From an uncultured bacterium (GTDB taxonomy: Bacteria > Actinomycetota > Coriobacteriia > Coriobacteriales > Coriobacteriaceae): a DNA stretch of 64,000 nucleotides. Shown here in pieces: positions 16,390 to 24,569 of the stretch; position 1 is the first letter of the stretch, and every line of letters begins with the position of its first letter. Where the stretch lies: assembly GCA_905215385.1 (NCBI GenBank), contig CAJMPY010000009.1:22260-86259 (forward strand). Reading direction: 5' to 3'. The notes below the pieces were generated by a model that worked only from the letters and a program-made list of their open reading frames with translations, was not told the origin of the DNA and ran no database searches. The translations under genes and the position numbers were made by a program.

Positions 16390-16863
16390 ATGATTAAGCT
16401 TACGAGAGTTGATTACCGACTGATTCACGGCCAAGTTGCCATGTCCTGGACTCACGCTTTGGATGTAGATTGCATCCTGCTCGCCAGCGATGCTGTGGCA
16501 AAAGACGACATGAGGAAGGCGGCCTTGAGACTCGCCCGCCCCAACGGCGTTAAACTCGTCATCAAGGATGTTGACGCTGCTATCGAGGCGCTCAACAGCG
16601 GCGTTACCGACAAGTATTCGCTGTTTATCATCGCTGAGACGATTGAAGATGTCTATCGTCTCGCTAAGGGTTGCAAAGACATCAAAGAGATCAATCTGGG
16701 TGGAACCCGAAAGACCCCCGAGACCACGCTTCATCCGACCCCTGCAATCTTCGCGACCGAGAAAGATGCCGAGCATATCCAAGAACTCCTGGGCGATGGC
16801 GTGGCCATCGAAATCCGTCAGGTTCCCAATGACGCTAAGGTGTTTGCCAAGGACGTTTTTTAG
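16390..16863 (+). CDS. PTS mannose-family EIIB component
   Basis: This is a 157-residue cytosolic EIIB that takes phosphate from EIIA onto His13 in the signature VDYRLIHGQV and transfers it to the incoming sugar. GGTRK and the C-terminal VPNDAKVF are family features. The start at 16390 (MIKLTRVDYR) is chosen because GGAG lies 9 bases upstream; the ATG at 16381 directly abuts GGAG. A clear terminator-like hairpin follows (16914-16946), before a new promoter for the SIS gene. Confidence 0.92.
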   Translation: MIKLTRVDYRLIHGQVAMSWTHALDVDCILLASDAVAKDDMRKAALRLARPNGVKLVIKDVDAAIEALNSGVTDKYSLFIIAETIEDVYRLAKGCKDIKEINLGGTRKTPETTLHPTPAIFATEKDAEHIQELLGDGVAIEIRQVPNDAKVFAKDVF

Positions 16864-16913
16864 CCGAAAACATGCTGGTGCTCGGTATTTATTGAACCGA
16901 TACTCTATGTCTA

Positions 16914-16946
16914 AGCCCGTCGATCATTTGATCGGCGGGCTTTTTA
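16914..16946 (+). terminator. Terminator or attenuator between EIIB and the SIS gene
   Basis: AGCCCGTCGAT pairs with ATCGGCGGGCT around a short loop, followed by TTTTT. It may separate the IIA-IIB transcript from SIS-IIC-IID, or allow partial read-through. Confidence 0.8.
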
Positions 16947-16979
16947 TTAAAGAAAAATCAAAAAAATCTGAAATAGTTC

Positions 16980-17007
16980 TTGCATAGTTAGTTATATAAA
17001 GTATTAT
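16980..17007 (+). promoter_or_regulatory. Predicted sigma70-type promoter of the SIS-IIC-IID segment
   Basis: TTGCAT (16980-16985) and TATTAT (17002-17007) are separated by 16 bp. The -35 lies in the context ATAGTTCTTGC, preceded by an A-rich tract. The same context is seen at the tRNA-Leu promoter. The start codon at 17058 is about 50 bases downstream. Confidence 0.6.
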
Positions 17008-17057
17008 AACGTCATGGGATGAATGAAGGGTTCATCCAAGTGAGTTAGGAGTAAGGG

Positions 17058-18092
17058 ATGTTCAATTTCGATGAGCCTCGTTACGAGAAGGTTGTGAGCG
17101 ATGCCCTCGCTCTCCGTCCTCAGATTGAGGCTGCCGTGGACAAGGTCTGCGAGCAGGGTTATTCCAACATCTTCTTCATCGGCTGCGGCGGCACCTGGGC
17201 CCACACGCTCCCGATGAAGTATTGGGTCGAGACCACCACGGCCGACGTCGACGTCCACTGCGAGATCGCCGCTGAGTTCCTCGCATGCCCGCCCAAGACC
17301 TTCAACAAGGACTCGGTCTGCGTCTTCTCCACCCGTACCGGCACCACCCCCGAGATCATCGAGGCTGCCAAGTTCTGCCAGGAGCAGGGCGCCCGCACGC
17401 TGATGTATGTCTCCAACGACAACACCCCGGCCACTGAGTACGCCGATTACAAGTTCTTCAGCTTCGCCGAGGACGACGTTCTGTGCGAGGCCATCTACAC
17501 CTACCAGATCACGCTGGTCGCCCGCTTCCTCAAGAACGCCGGCGCCTTCCCCAAGTACGACACCTTCATGGAAGAGTTCGGCAACATCGCTCCGTACCTC
17601 ATCAAGGCCAAGGACGCTCAGGACGAGCGCTGCGCCGCCATGGCCGAGGACTTCAAGGACACCGATTACCACATGGTGATTGGCTCCGGCATGCTCTGGG
17701 GTGAAGCCTACGACTACGCCATGTGCATCCTCGAGGAGATGCAGTGGATCAAGACCAAGTCCATCCACGCCGCCGAGTTCTTCCACGGCACCATCGAGCT
17801 GTGCGAGGAGGGCACGAGCCTCATCATGCTCTACGGCGAGGACGACACCCGTAAGCTCATGGACCGCGTGGACAACTTCACTCACATGCTCGCCGACGAG
17901 AAGGGCGTCAACGTCCGCGTGAACAAGTTTGACACCGCCGAGGTCGAGCTGCCGTTCAGCGACCTCGAGTTCCGCAAGATCGTCTCCCCGATGGTCACCT
18001 ACACCATCACCGAGCGTCTGAGCTGCCATCTCGAGCACGTCCGTAACCACCCGCTCACCACGCGTCGTTACTATCACCAGATGAACTACTAA
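17058..18092 (+). CDS. SIS-domain deglycase (FrlB/GfrF-like) within a mannose-type PTS cluster
   Basis: This is a 344-residue protein with two SIS domains. The first contains FIGCGGTW and the STRTGTTPE phosphosugar loop. The second contains VIGSGMLWGEAYDYA and the family motif HAAEFFHGTIE. The end HPLTTRRYYHQMNY matches the truncated gene at 1-91. In Salmonella, gfr genes pair a mannose-family PTS with SIS deglycases to import and split glucoselysine and fructoselysine; the same gene types are present here. It should therefore release a hexose-6-phosphate and lysine (or another amine) from the imported phosphorylated Amadori product. That substrate is inferred from context. GTTAGGAGTAAGGG gives a strong ribosome-binding site. 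Confidence 0.88.
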   Translation: MFNFDEPRYEKVVSDALALRPQIEAAVDKVCEQGYSNIFFIGCGGTWAHTLPMKYWVETTTADVDVHCEIAAEFLACPPKTFNKDSVCVFSTRTGTTPEIIEAAKFCQEQGARTLMYVSNDNTPATEYADYKFFSFAEDDVLCEAIYTYQITLVARFLKNAGAFPKYDTFMEEFGNIAPYLIKAKDAQDERCAAMAEDFKDTDYHMVIGSGMLWGEAYDYAMCILEEMQWIKTKSIHAAEFFHGTIELCEEGTSLIMLYGEDDTRKLMDRVDNFTHMLADEKGVNVRVNKFDTAEVELPFSDLEFRKIVSPMVTYTITERLSCHLEHVRNHPLTTRRYYHQMNY

Positions 18093-18113
18093 TCCTCTCA
18101 AATTGCTGCGGTT

Positions 18114-18152
18114 GTCTGCAGGCGAGCTGCGCAGAATGCCTCGCCTGCAGAC
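18114..18152 (+). other. Intercistronic hairpin between SIS gene and EIIC
   Basis: GTCTGCAGGCGAG pairs perfectly with CTCGCCTGCAGAC. No T-tract follows, so it is more likely an RNA-processing or stability hairpin than a terminator. Confidence 0.7.
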
Positions 18153-18173
18153 CTGTTTCTGGGGTTGATCGAA

Positions 18174-18947
18174 ATGGTTGTCCAGTATCTTCTAGTTGCA
18201 CTGGTCGCATTTATTGCGTCCATGGACGAGCAATTATTTGGCATTACGATGCTTGGTCGTCCGCTGTTTACGAGCCTGTTTGTCGGCTTGATCCTTGGCG
18301 ATGTCCAGCAGGGCGTTATTGTCGGCGCTGCTTTGGAGTCCATGTTCATGGGCGCCATCATGGTCGGCGCGGCGGTCCCTCCCGAGGTCTATGCCTCCGG
18401 CGTGCTTGGCTGCGCGTTTGCCGTCATTACGGGTACGGGCACGGCAACTGCCGTCGCGCTCGCCCTTCCCGTCTCCGTCTTCCTTCAGGTGTGGCGCAAC
18501 TTCTGCTACGCCGTTCCGGGTGCCTTTGCTTGCAAGAAGATTGAGACCGCTCTGGCAAATCGCGATCTTGCCAAGGCGAATCTGTACCATCTGACCATCG
18601 TGCCGCTGTCGATTGGCATTCCGTCTGCACTGCTGGTGTTTGGCTCGCTGTTCTTTGGTGCCGACCTTATCAACAATGCGCTCAACGCGATTCCGCAGTT
18701 TGTGATGGACGGCCTCAACGTTGCGTCCGGCGTCATGGTCTGCATCGGCTTCGCTCTTCTTATCAGGACCATGGGCGATAACAAGCTCCTTCCCTGGCTG
18801 TTCCTGGGCTTCATTATGGTCATCTACCTCAAGATGGACGTGGTCGGCGTCGCCGCAGCTGCCATTTGCGTCGCGCTGCTCCTGGCCTTCCGCGAGGGCT
18901 CGTCCGGTCCGCAGACGGTTGCTGCAGATGAAGAGGAGGACTTCTAA
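18174..18947 (+). CDS. PTS mannose-family EIIC component
   Basis: This is a 257-residue membrane permease subunit. Repeated hydrophobic segments begin at VVQYLLVALVAFIASMDEQ, with the EIIC-sorbose signature GRPLFTSLFVGLILGDVQQG and GAALESMFMGAIMVGAAVPP. It forms the translocation channel together with EIID. The ATG at 18174 has GGGG 9 bases upstream; a TTG at 18165 is an alternative. Its stop overlaps the EIID start (TAATG). Confidence 0.92.
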   Translation: MVVQYLLVALVAFIASMDEQLFGITMLGRPLFTSLFVGLILGDVQQGVIVGAALESMFMGAIMVGAAVPPEVYASGVLGCAFAVITGTGTATAVALALPVSVFLQVWRNFCYAVPGAFACKKIETALANRDLAKANLYHLTIVPLSIGIPSALLVFGSLFFGADLINNALNAIPQFVMDGLNVASGVMVCIGFALLIRTMGDNKLLPWLFLGFIMVIYLKMDVVGVAAAAICVALLLAFREGSSGPQTVAADEEEDF

Positions 18948-19795
18948 TGGCTATCCAGAACACCGACCTCAAAGAGGCCAAGAAGGACGCGATTATGACT
19001 CCCGATATGTATCGGAGCATGTTCCTTCGCCAGTTTACGAGCCAGTGCTCGCAGTCGTACGACAAGATGATGGCAATGGGCTTCATGTACACCATTCAGA
19101 AGCCCCTGCGAAAGATCTATCCCAACGACGACGATTACTATGCGGCGCTCGATCGCCATACCGAGTTCTTTAACATCACGCCTCATGTGCTTCCGTTTGT
19201 AGCCGGCCTAACGGTTTCGATGGAAGAGCAGGCGGCTGCCGATAAGAACTTCGACACGTCCTCGATTAACGCCATGAAGGTCGGCCTTATGGGACCGCTT
19301 TCCGGCATCGGCGATTCGTTCTACTGGGGTACGTTCCGCGTGGTTGCCGCCGGCATTGGTATTGGCATCGCTTCGACGGGCAACCCGCTCGGCCCCATCG
19401 TGTACGCGCTCATCTACTCCGTGATTAACTTTGCAACGCGTATCGTCGCCGCCCATCTGGGTTACGACTTGGGAACCAAGTTTTTGCAGCAGTCCGAAGA
19501 GAGCAACCTTATGTCTCGCATGACGCATGCTGCCGGTGTTCTCGGAATGACCGTTATCGGCGCCATGATTGCGGCACAGGTCTCGCTGTCCACGGCTTTG
19601 ACCTTTGACGTGGGTGGTTCGGAGATTGTCCTGCAGGATCTGTTCGATTCGATCTTCCCCGGTCTGCTGCCCTTGCTGGCAACGTTCGCTTGCGTTGCCC
19701 TCTATAAAAAGGGCGTCAAGACCATTTGGATCATCTTGGGCATCTTCGCAATCTGCATCATCGGAACGGGCTTGGGAGTGTTCGCGGCGGCGTAA
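18947..19795 (+). CDS. PTS mannose-family EIID component
   Basis: This is a 282-residue membrane subunit. The amphipathic N-terminal part (FLRQFTSQCSQSYDKMMAMG) and the family segment MGPLSGIGDSFYWGTFR are clear. Hydrophobic segments follow to the C-terminus (IWIILGIFAICIIGTGLGV). It is translationally coupled to EIIC by a one-base TAATG overlap. It is the last gene before a strong terminator at 19841. Confidence 0.93.
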   Translation: MAIQNTDLKEAKKDAIMTPDMYRSMFLRQFTSQCSQSYDKMMAMGFMYTIQKPLRKIYPNDDDYYAALDRHTEFFNITPHVLPFVAGLTVSMEEQAAADKNFDTSSINAMKVGLMGPLSGIGDSFYWGTFRVVAAGIGIGIASTGNPLGPIVYALIYSVINFATRIVAAHLGYDLGTKFLQQSEESNLMSRMTHAAGVLGMTVIGAMIAAQVSLSTALTFDVGGSEIVLQDLFDSIFPGLLPLLATFACVALYKKGVKTIWIILGIFAICIIGTGLGVFAAA

Positions 19796-19840
19796 TGTTG
19801 ACTGCTATGCTTGCGCGTTGGATAACTAACTGACCGTTTG

Positions 19841-19877
19841 AAAACGGGGCTCGGCGTAAGGCCGGCCCCGTTTTTTA
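19841..19877 (+). terminator. Rho-independent terminator of the PTS operon
   Basis: AAAACGGGGCTCGGC pairs with GCCGGCCCCGTTTT, followed by a T-tract. Confidence 0.9.
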
Positions 19878-19928
19878 TTTGAAGGATTTTCCGACCGTCC
19901 AAAAAATCACACTCGTCCATCACTCACG

Positions 19929-20166
19929 TATCTCTCATCTCTCATTCGTCACTAATATGAGAGATAACTGAAAGACGAGAGATAAATATGAGAGATAACA
20001 ATGCTGCAAAGAGACGGGCAACCATGGTATTGTCTCAATATAGATTGTTTTACCAGCAACAACATGATTTAATGAAGCAGGTAGAGATATCTTATCTCTC
20101 ATCTTTCACTCATATCTAATACGAGAGTTAACAGAAAGATAAGAGATAATTACGAGAGATAACTGA
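19929..20166. repeat. Duplicated ~70-bp GAGAGATA-rich unit
   Basis: A unit beginning TATCTCTCATCT and ending GAGAGATAAC occurs at about 19929-19999 and again, with scattered substitutions, at about 20093-20164. Within each unit TATCTCTCAT on one side faces several GAGAGATA words on the other, so each unit is itself an imperfect inverted repeat. The 429-bp gap between EIID and the AlbA_2 gene contains this array and no gene. It may serve as an operator array; alternatively it is a dispersed element, since CGTATCTCTCA also occurs near 14793. Confidence 0.75.
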
Positions 20167-20224
20167 GAGACGAGGGAAATCTATCCGCGGCATTCTTCGC
20201 AGAACCGAGCGAAAGGACGTGCAG

Positions 20225-21691
20225 ATGAACGAAAACGAACTGACCGGTCTGCTCGAGTCTTTAAGGCGCATGGGCTCGGACGATCTTAACGTCGAGGTCA
20301 AGGAGAGCGCCACGACACTTTCCCGCGACGTATGGGAAACGGTCAGCGCTTTCGCAAACACCGCCGGCGGCATCATCGTACTCGGAGTGAGCGAGCACGC
20401 GGGTTTTGTCCCAGTTACAAACTTTGAGACCGAGAAAGTGCTCAACCAATTCGTGGCGGGCATGGGCGATGCCGGCGGTCGCGGAAAGCTGGCCAATCCG
20501 CCCAAATACACTATTGAGCGCGTGGAGCTCCAGGGCACCGTGGTTCTGGTCATCACGATTGAGGAGCTCGACCCGTCGAGCAAGCCTTGCTATGTCATAG
20601 AGCGGGGCGCTCAAGGTGGCAGCTACAAACGCATCGATGACAAAGATGTCCCGCTTTCGTCGACCGAGGTTTTGGCACTGTCGTCATATGAACGGACGAG
20701 TCCTAGCGATCGCGATGCGGTGCCCGGTACGAGTGTGGGCGATCTCGACGAGTCGATGGTCGACCGCACGATAGAGCGTGCCTATTCGCTGACGCCTCGA
20801 GCGATGCGCGGTGCGGCGGACAAGAAGACAAAGATGGAGCGTCTGAATTTCCTCGACTTCCAGGGCAATGTTACCAAGGCCGGCCTCCTTGCCGCGGGCG
20901 TTTACCCTCAGCAGTTCTATCCCAAGCTCTTCATTGATGTGGCTGTCCACGTGGGAACTCAAAAGGGAGCTGCGGGGCCGCTAAGGTTTATGGACCGCAC
21001 AGTCTGCGAGGGCACCCTAGGCGAGATGATTTCGGATGCCGTCGCAGCTGTCGCCAAAAACCTGCGCCGCATCTCGACCGTCCAAGGCGTCTCGCGTGTC
21101 GACTCGCTGGAGATTCCCGAGGAGGTTCTGCGCGAGGCAATCGCCAACGCCGTAATCCATCGAGAATACGGGGATCGGTTCTGTGGACAATCGATTGCCG
21201 TCGACGTCTTTGACGATCGTGTCGAGGTAACGAATCCTGGCGGCCTTTACGGGGGAAAGACTCGCGAGAACTTGTTTGACGGCAGCTCCCGATGCCGTAA
21301 CGCGACGCTCGTGAAACTCATGTCGATTGTCCCGCTTCCGGATGGCGCAGGTTCGCCGGCTGAGGGCAATGGCTCGGGCATCCCGATGATGATCGATGCC
21401 ATGCGCGCGCATGGTCTGGCCGAGCCCCTGTTCTGCCCGGGGTTCGATCGGTTCAAGGTCGTACTTTACCGTCCAAAGATCGAGCCGGTCGATCATGGCG
21501 GGGACTTGATTATGACGGCACTCAAGCGCTACGGCGAATTGGGGACGCGCGAACTGGCGGAGCGCACGGGACTCACGGTTTCCCAGGTTAGGGCACGCGT
21601 CAATGCGCTCATTGAGCAGGGTGAGCTTGAGCCGACGGCGCCGTCGACAAGCCGCAACCGCAAATATAGACTGTCAGAGCGCGTGGAATAA
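20225..21691 (+). CDS. AlbA_2 (Schlafen-like) / ATP-binding transcriptional regulator-like protein
   Basis: This is a 488-residue protein of the COG2865 type. An AlbA_2 domain occupies ~10-130 (ESATTLSRDVWETVSAFANT, AGGIIVLGV). A C-terminal GHKL-like ATPase region occupies ~290-415 (ANAVIHREYGDR, FDDRVEVTNPGGLYGG, GNGSGIPMM). A terminal winged helix (LGTRELAERTGLTVSQVRAR) completes it. Such proteins are proposed DNA- or RNA-associated regulators, often in accessory regions. The ATG at 20225 has AAGGA 7 bases upstream. It is monocistronic, and its leader carries the GAGAGATA array, a candidate autoregulatory site. Confidence 0.85.
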   Translation: MNENELTGLLESLRRMGSDDLNVEVKESATTLSRDVWETVSAFANTAGGIIVLGVSEHAGFVPVTNFETEKVLNQFVAGMGDAGGRGKLANPPKYTIERVELQGTVVLVITIEELDPSSKPCYVIERGAQGGSYKRIDDKDVPLSSTEVLALSSYERTSPSDRDAVPGTSVGDLDESMVDRTIERAYSLTPRAMRGAADKKTKMERLNFLDFQGNVTKAGLLAAGVYPQQFYPKLFIDVAVHVGTQKGAAGPLRFMDRTVCEGTLGEMISDAVAAVAKNLRRISTVQGVSRVDSLEIPEEVLREAIANAVIHREYGDRFCGQSIAVDVFDDRVEVTNPGGLYGGKTRENLFDGSSRCRNATLVKLMSIVPLPDGAGSPAEGNGSGIPMMIDAMRAHGLAEPLFCPGFDRFKVVLYRPKIEPVDHGGDLIMTALKRYGELGTRELAERTGLTVSQVRARVNALIEQGELEPTAPSTSRNRKYRLSERVE

Positions 21692-21791
21692 ATGCGTTAG
21701 TGGACGAGGCGACCCAATAATCGACCCTCGATTGGCGCCCACTAAGGTAAAGCGGTTGTTGCCCAGTCGACGGTGATGCTAAAGACTCGGC

Positions 21792-22283
21792 TTACGCCGG
21801 CATGGCCCCGAACCCGTCCATCAAGAACAGCCTAAGAACCAGCTTGATGACATATCCCGGTTTGATTTCTGCCGTGCCAAAGACGCTGCGCTCGGCGAGC
21901 TCGCTGCAGTATGCGTAGATGTCGCGGATAAGGTCCGCGCCCGAAAGCGTAAACATGTAGCCTGCGTCCGAAAGCGCATTGGGCGCGGCGGGCAACTTGG
22001 CCATGTGGCAGAACGTTTGCAGGTCGGGCGCCATGGCGTTCTGGTAGTCAAGGTGGCTGCCGTCTTCTTGCGCGGCGAATTCCAGCTGGCGTACTCGATC
22101 AAGCGCCGCTGCCAGCACAAAGCTCGGTGTGGGAGCATTGACGTCCTCCGTGCTCGCCACAAGCCTGCCCGCCGCCTGCGTGACAAGCCAAGCGACCTCG
22201 CGCTGGCAACGCACGGCCTTGCGCGTAACCGGCTTGATGGACGAAGAAGAAACGCTCCCCTTAGGCGGATTCGAAGCAGCCAT
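21792..22283 (-). CDS. Hypothetical protein
   Basis: This is a 163-residue protein that I do not recognise. It has a basic N-terminus (SSSSIKPVTRKAVRCQREVAWLV) and alternating helical segments, with no signal peptide or membrane helix. A GGAGGG ribosome-binding site lies 5-6 bases before the start. It is divergent from the gene at 22295, only 11 bp away, leaving no room for separate promoters on both sides. It could be a remnant or a small accessory protein. Confidence 0.65.
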   Translation of the reverse strand: MAASNPPKGSVSSSSIKPVTRKAVRCQREVAWLVTQAAGRLVASTEDVNAPTPSFVLAAALDRVRQLEFAAQEDGSHLDYQNAMAPDLQTFCHMAKLPAAPNALSDAGYMFTLSGADLIRDIYAYCSELAERSVFGTAEIKPGYVIKLVLRLFLMDGFGAMPA

Positions 22284-22294
22284 AAGACCCTCCC

Positions 22295-22864
22295 ATGAAC
22301 GACCCGGTCCAACAAGCCCGGATGAAACACGTGCTACATCAGTATACAGGGGAGTGGGGTAGCGGGGTACAAGCGCGCCAGCGGCAAACCGAGAGCATCA
22401 ACAATGTGCCTCCGCTCTATTTGGACGATGGTACGTGGGTCATTAAGTACTCGGTTCAAGCGTCGGGTACCGTTGGTTTTCGAGACCAGAATTACAACCG
22501 TAAAATGCTCAACTGCATGGAATGTGACGTCCCAGTCGGAGTCATATTTGCAACCGAGGTGGGCTATAAGGTGCTCGGCCTTGCGTTTGTTGAGCGGTTC
22601 GAGCCCGAAAACGGATGGTTTGTTCTGCACGGTCCTGTTCATAAAGGCGGACCGGACCCTCGTTTTGCGCCCGACATGAGTTATCTGAAGCACATACCCG
22701 TCGATATTGAGTTTGCCGGACAGGGTGCGACCGACGATGAAATTTGGCTTTGGCGGTCTTTTACGATCGTGCTGTTTGATCGGATCGCGTGGCGATGCAA
22801 TCTCGCACACGCCTGCCGGTGCATGCTCTTCCTGATTTGTATAGCGAGAGGGGAGCGAACGTGA
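22295..22864 (+). CDS. Hypothetical protein resembling the N-terminal part of HNH-type endonucleases; possibly truncated
   Basis: This is a 189-residue frame with no good ribosome-binding site. Residues ~10-120 (QYTGEWGSGVQARQR, PPLYLDDGTWVIKY, VLGLAFVERF.PENGWFVLHGP) look like the N-terminal domain found before HNH nuclease domains in some restriction-type proteins. No HNH motif follows. The C-terminus (CNLAHACRCMLFLICIARG) is unlike a folded domain. The stop overlaps the GTG of the next gene (GTGA), which suggests a real coupled pair or a decayed longer gene. The family assignment is a weak recollection of sequence pattern. Confidence 0.5.
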   Translation: MNDPVQQARMKHVLHQYTGEWGSGVQARQRQTESINNVPPLYLDDGTWVIKYSVQASGTVGFRDQNYNRKMLNCMECDVPVGVIFATEVGYKVLGLAFVERFEPENGWFVLHGPVHKGGPDPRFAPDMSYLKHIPVDIEFAGQGATDDEIWLWRSFTIVLFDRIAWRCNLAHACRCMLFLICIARGERT

Positions 22865-23145
22865 GCTGGCGAGGCGATATTGCGATGGGGAAGTACGGAA
22901 AACTGCCGTGCGCCCTTATAGACAACAAAATGTTTCCGAGCGTAGAAGTTGATTGCGGGTCGTTTGTCGTCGCCTGTCCTTGCTGCGGCTCGCAAATACC
23001 GTGCCTCGACATTCGGTTCATCGATGCGTGCGACAGACTTAGCGACGAAGTGAGAAAACGGACAGGCGTTCATATGCCGGTGTATCAGGAGAAATGCCCT
23101 GTTTGTGGCCTCGATATCGTGTACGACGCCGGCGACGAGGGATAG
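22861..23145 (+). CDS. Small zinc-ribbon-like protein
   Basis: This is a 94-residue protein with two Cys pairs, VACPCCGSQIPC and EKCPVCGLD, spaced as in a zinc ribbon. No other domain is visible. The GTG at 22861 overlaps the previous stop by GTGA and has AGGGGAGCGAAC upstream; a GTG at 22789 in the same frame is possible but less convincing. Function is unknown. Zinc binding is inferred from the cysteines only. Confidence 0.6.
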   Translation: MSWRGDIAMGKYGKLPCALIDNKMFPSVEVDCGSFVVACPCCGSQIPCLDIRFIDACDRLSDEVRKRTGVHMPVYQEKCPVCGLDIVYDAGDEG

Positions 23146-23183
23146 GTGATGCGGAGGAGCTGGCTGTGAAGGTATCTCTGTCC

Positions 23184-23870
23184 CTATAAATAAATCCCCT
23201 CACCGAGCTGCTTGTGGAACTTGGCGTGATGGTCGCGTGCCCAGGTAAAGAGCGCCTGGTCAAAGTCGGTGCGTGTGGCCGGGACGCCGAAGACGCCGGC
23301 AACTTCGACGCGCACAAACTCCAGTGCCGGCAGTTTGTTGATGGCAGTGAGGGCAAACGGGGACGAGGGCTCCTCGAACAGATAGCGGCTGCCTTGCAGC
23401 GCGTCGCAACTGGTGCACGTGTTGCCGAGCGACGGGGCTTTGGAGGCTCGCGCGCCTACGGGCTTGTAGCCGCAGCGCTTAGAAAGATAGTCGCGGATCT
23501 CGCCCGGCACGCAGCCAAGAGCGGGAACAATGGCGAGCGCGTTGGCGTTGGCCGTGTCGATGGTAATGTGCCCGGCTTCGTTGGGCGCGTGCGCGATGGC
23601 GATGCCCTTGTCGTCATCGATTCGATAGGGAATGCCGAAGGCCGCGACCGAGGTCTCTTTGTGACACTTCCAGCACTCGCGCTTGCCCAGTACTAGATAT
23701 ATATACGGCGCTGAGGGGTCGGATCGGTCAACACCGGGCAGCCACTCGGCAAAGGGCTCGGGGTTGACGCCGCTGGGTACATACCAGATCTTCTTGGTCC
23801 GGTCCCATTTGGCGCCCAGCGCCTTGGCTTCTTCTTTGTGCGAAAAGGGGACATCGAGCTCGGTGCGCAT
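23184..23870 (-). CDS. DUF5710-like domain protein
   Basis: This is a 228-residue protein. Residues 1-50 (ELDVPFSHKEEAKALGAKWDRTKKIWYVPSG) match the DUF5710 pattern seen in mobilisation or primase-associated proteins. The rest holds cysteine pairs (CWKCHKE, CTSCDAL) that may bind zinc. The start at 23870 has AGGAGCCGCC directly upstream; the ATG at 23906 adds 12 residues without a site. The cellular role is unknown. It lies in an accessory segment beside tRNA-Val. Confidence 0.75.
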   Translation of the reverse strand: MRTELDVPFSHKEEAKALGAKWDRTKKIWYVPSGVNPEPFAEWLPGVDRSDPSAPYIYLVLGKRECWKCHKETSVAAFGIPYRIDDDKGIAIAHAPNEAGHITIDTANANALAIVPALGCVPGEIRDYLSKRCGYKPVGARASKAPSLGNTCTSCDALQGSRYLFEEPSSPFALTAINKLPALEFVRVEVAGVFGVPATRTDFDQALFTWARDHHAKFHKQLGEGIYL

Positions 23871-24158
23871 GGCGGCTCCTTGGTGCTGCAGGTGCGAGTG
23901 GCTCAAGGATACCGCAGGGCGCAGACATCGCGGCGTTTTGTTGAGAAGTTGCGGCGCGGACTGCTTGGTTACGCCGTTAGATAAATTGGCAAGTAGATGG
24001 TCGGCTTTTGACCAGTTGGGCGGTTGGAGCAGCTTGCGGCGCAGTTTTGTGCCTGGCTATTGTTGATGTTGGGGTATTGAATATATTTGGCTGCCATTCG
24101 TCAGGTGAATTGTTGTTACGTTGCGATGACGGTTGGAACTGCCAGCGGATTTAGCGAC

Positions 24159-24196
24159 AAAAAACAAAACAGCCCAGAGGACATAGCCTCTGAGCT
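24159..24196 (-). terminator. Terminator of tRNA-Val
   Basis: On the minus strand, AGCTCAGAGGC pairs with CCTCTGGGCT and is followed by TTTTGTTTTTT, ten bases after the CCA end. Confidence 0.85.
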
Positions 24197-24205
24197 GCGA
24201 ACATT

Positions 24206-24280
24206 TGGTGGGCGTTAGAAGATTTGAACTTCTGACCTCTTCCGTGTCAGGGAAGCGCTCTCCCCCTGAGCTAAACGCCC
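24206..24280 (-). tRNA. tRNA-Val (GAC)
   Basis: This is a 75-nt cloverleaf. The acceptor is GGGCGTT/AACGCCC, the D-stem GCTC/GAGC, and the anticodon stem CTTCC/GGAAG with loop CTGACAC (anticodon GAC). The T-arm is AGAAG TTCAAAT CTTCT. CCA is encoded. Unlike the other two tRNA genes here, its 3' end is not duplicated downstream. Confidence 0.97.
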
Positions 24281-24309
24281 GATCAAGGGTGCGCAAGCGC
24301 GCAAGGGAT

Positions 24310-24338
24310 AATATAACGGAGCCTGAACTCGGTGGCAA
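24310..24338 (-). promoter_or_regulatory. Promoter of tRNA-Val
   Basis: On the minus strand TTGCCA and TATATT are separated by 17 bp. The -35 context is GTTCTTGCC and CTCCGT precedes the -10, both shared with the tRNA-Leu promoter. Confidence 0.75.
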
Positions 24339-24569
24339 GAACATTTTTAAAAATCGCTTACATTGTGGAATTCGGGGGCTTTGTCATATCCATTTCAAAA
24401 GAGCCTGCTGCCGCGATTTGACTGTCGCATAATGCAAGGCCATTGCGGTATCGAGCTATGGAAAGACGTCTGCGGAATTGTCCTACCGATAAGCGGACAA
24501 GCCTCCAGCTGGTGCCTTCGCCGTGGTAAGGTAAGCCGAATTGTTTCCAGGCTGCTTCGAGGGAATGGA

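Noticed and set aside
19929..20166. CRISPR array considered for the GAGAGATA repeats
   Set aside because: Only two long self-complementary units with variable internal spacing; no uniform repeat-spacer pattern and no cas genes.
22789..23145. Longer form of the zinc-ribbon gene starting at GTG 22789
   Set aside because: It would overlap the preceding gene by about 75 bases and lacks a ribosome-binding site, while GTG 22861 has both coupling and a site.
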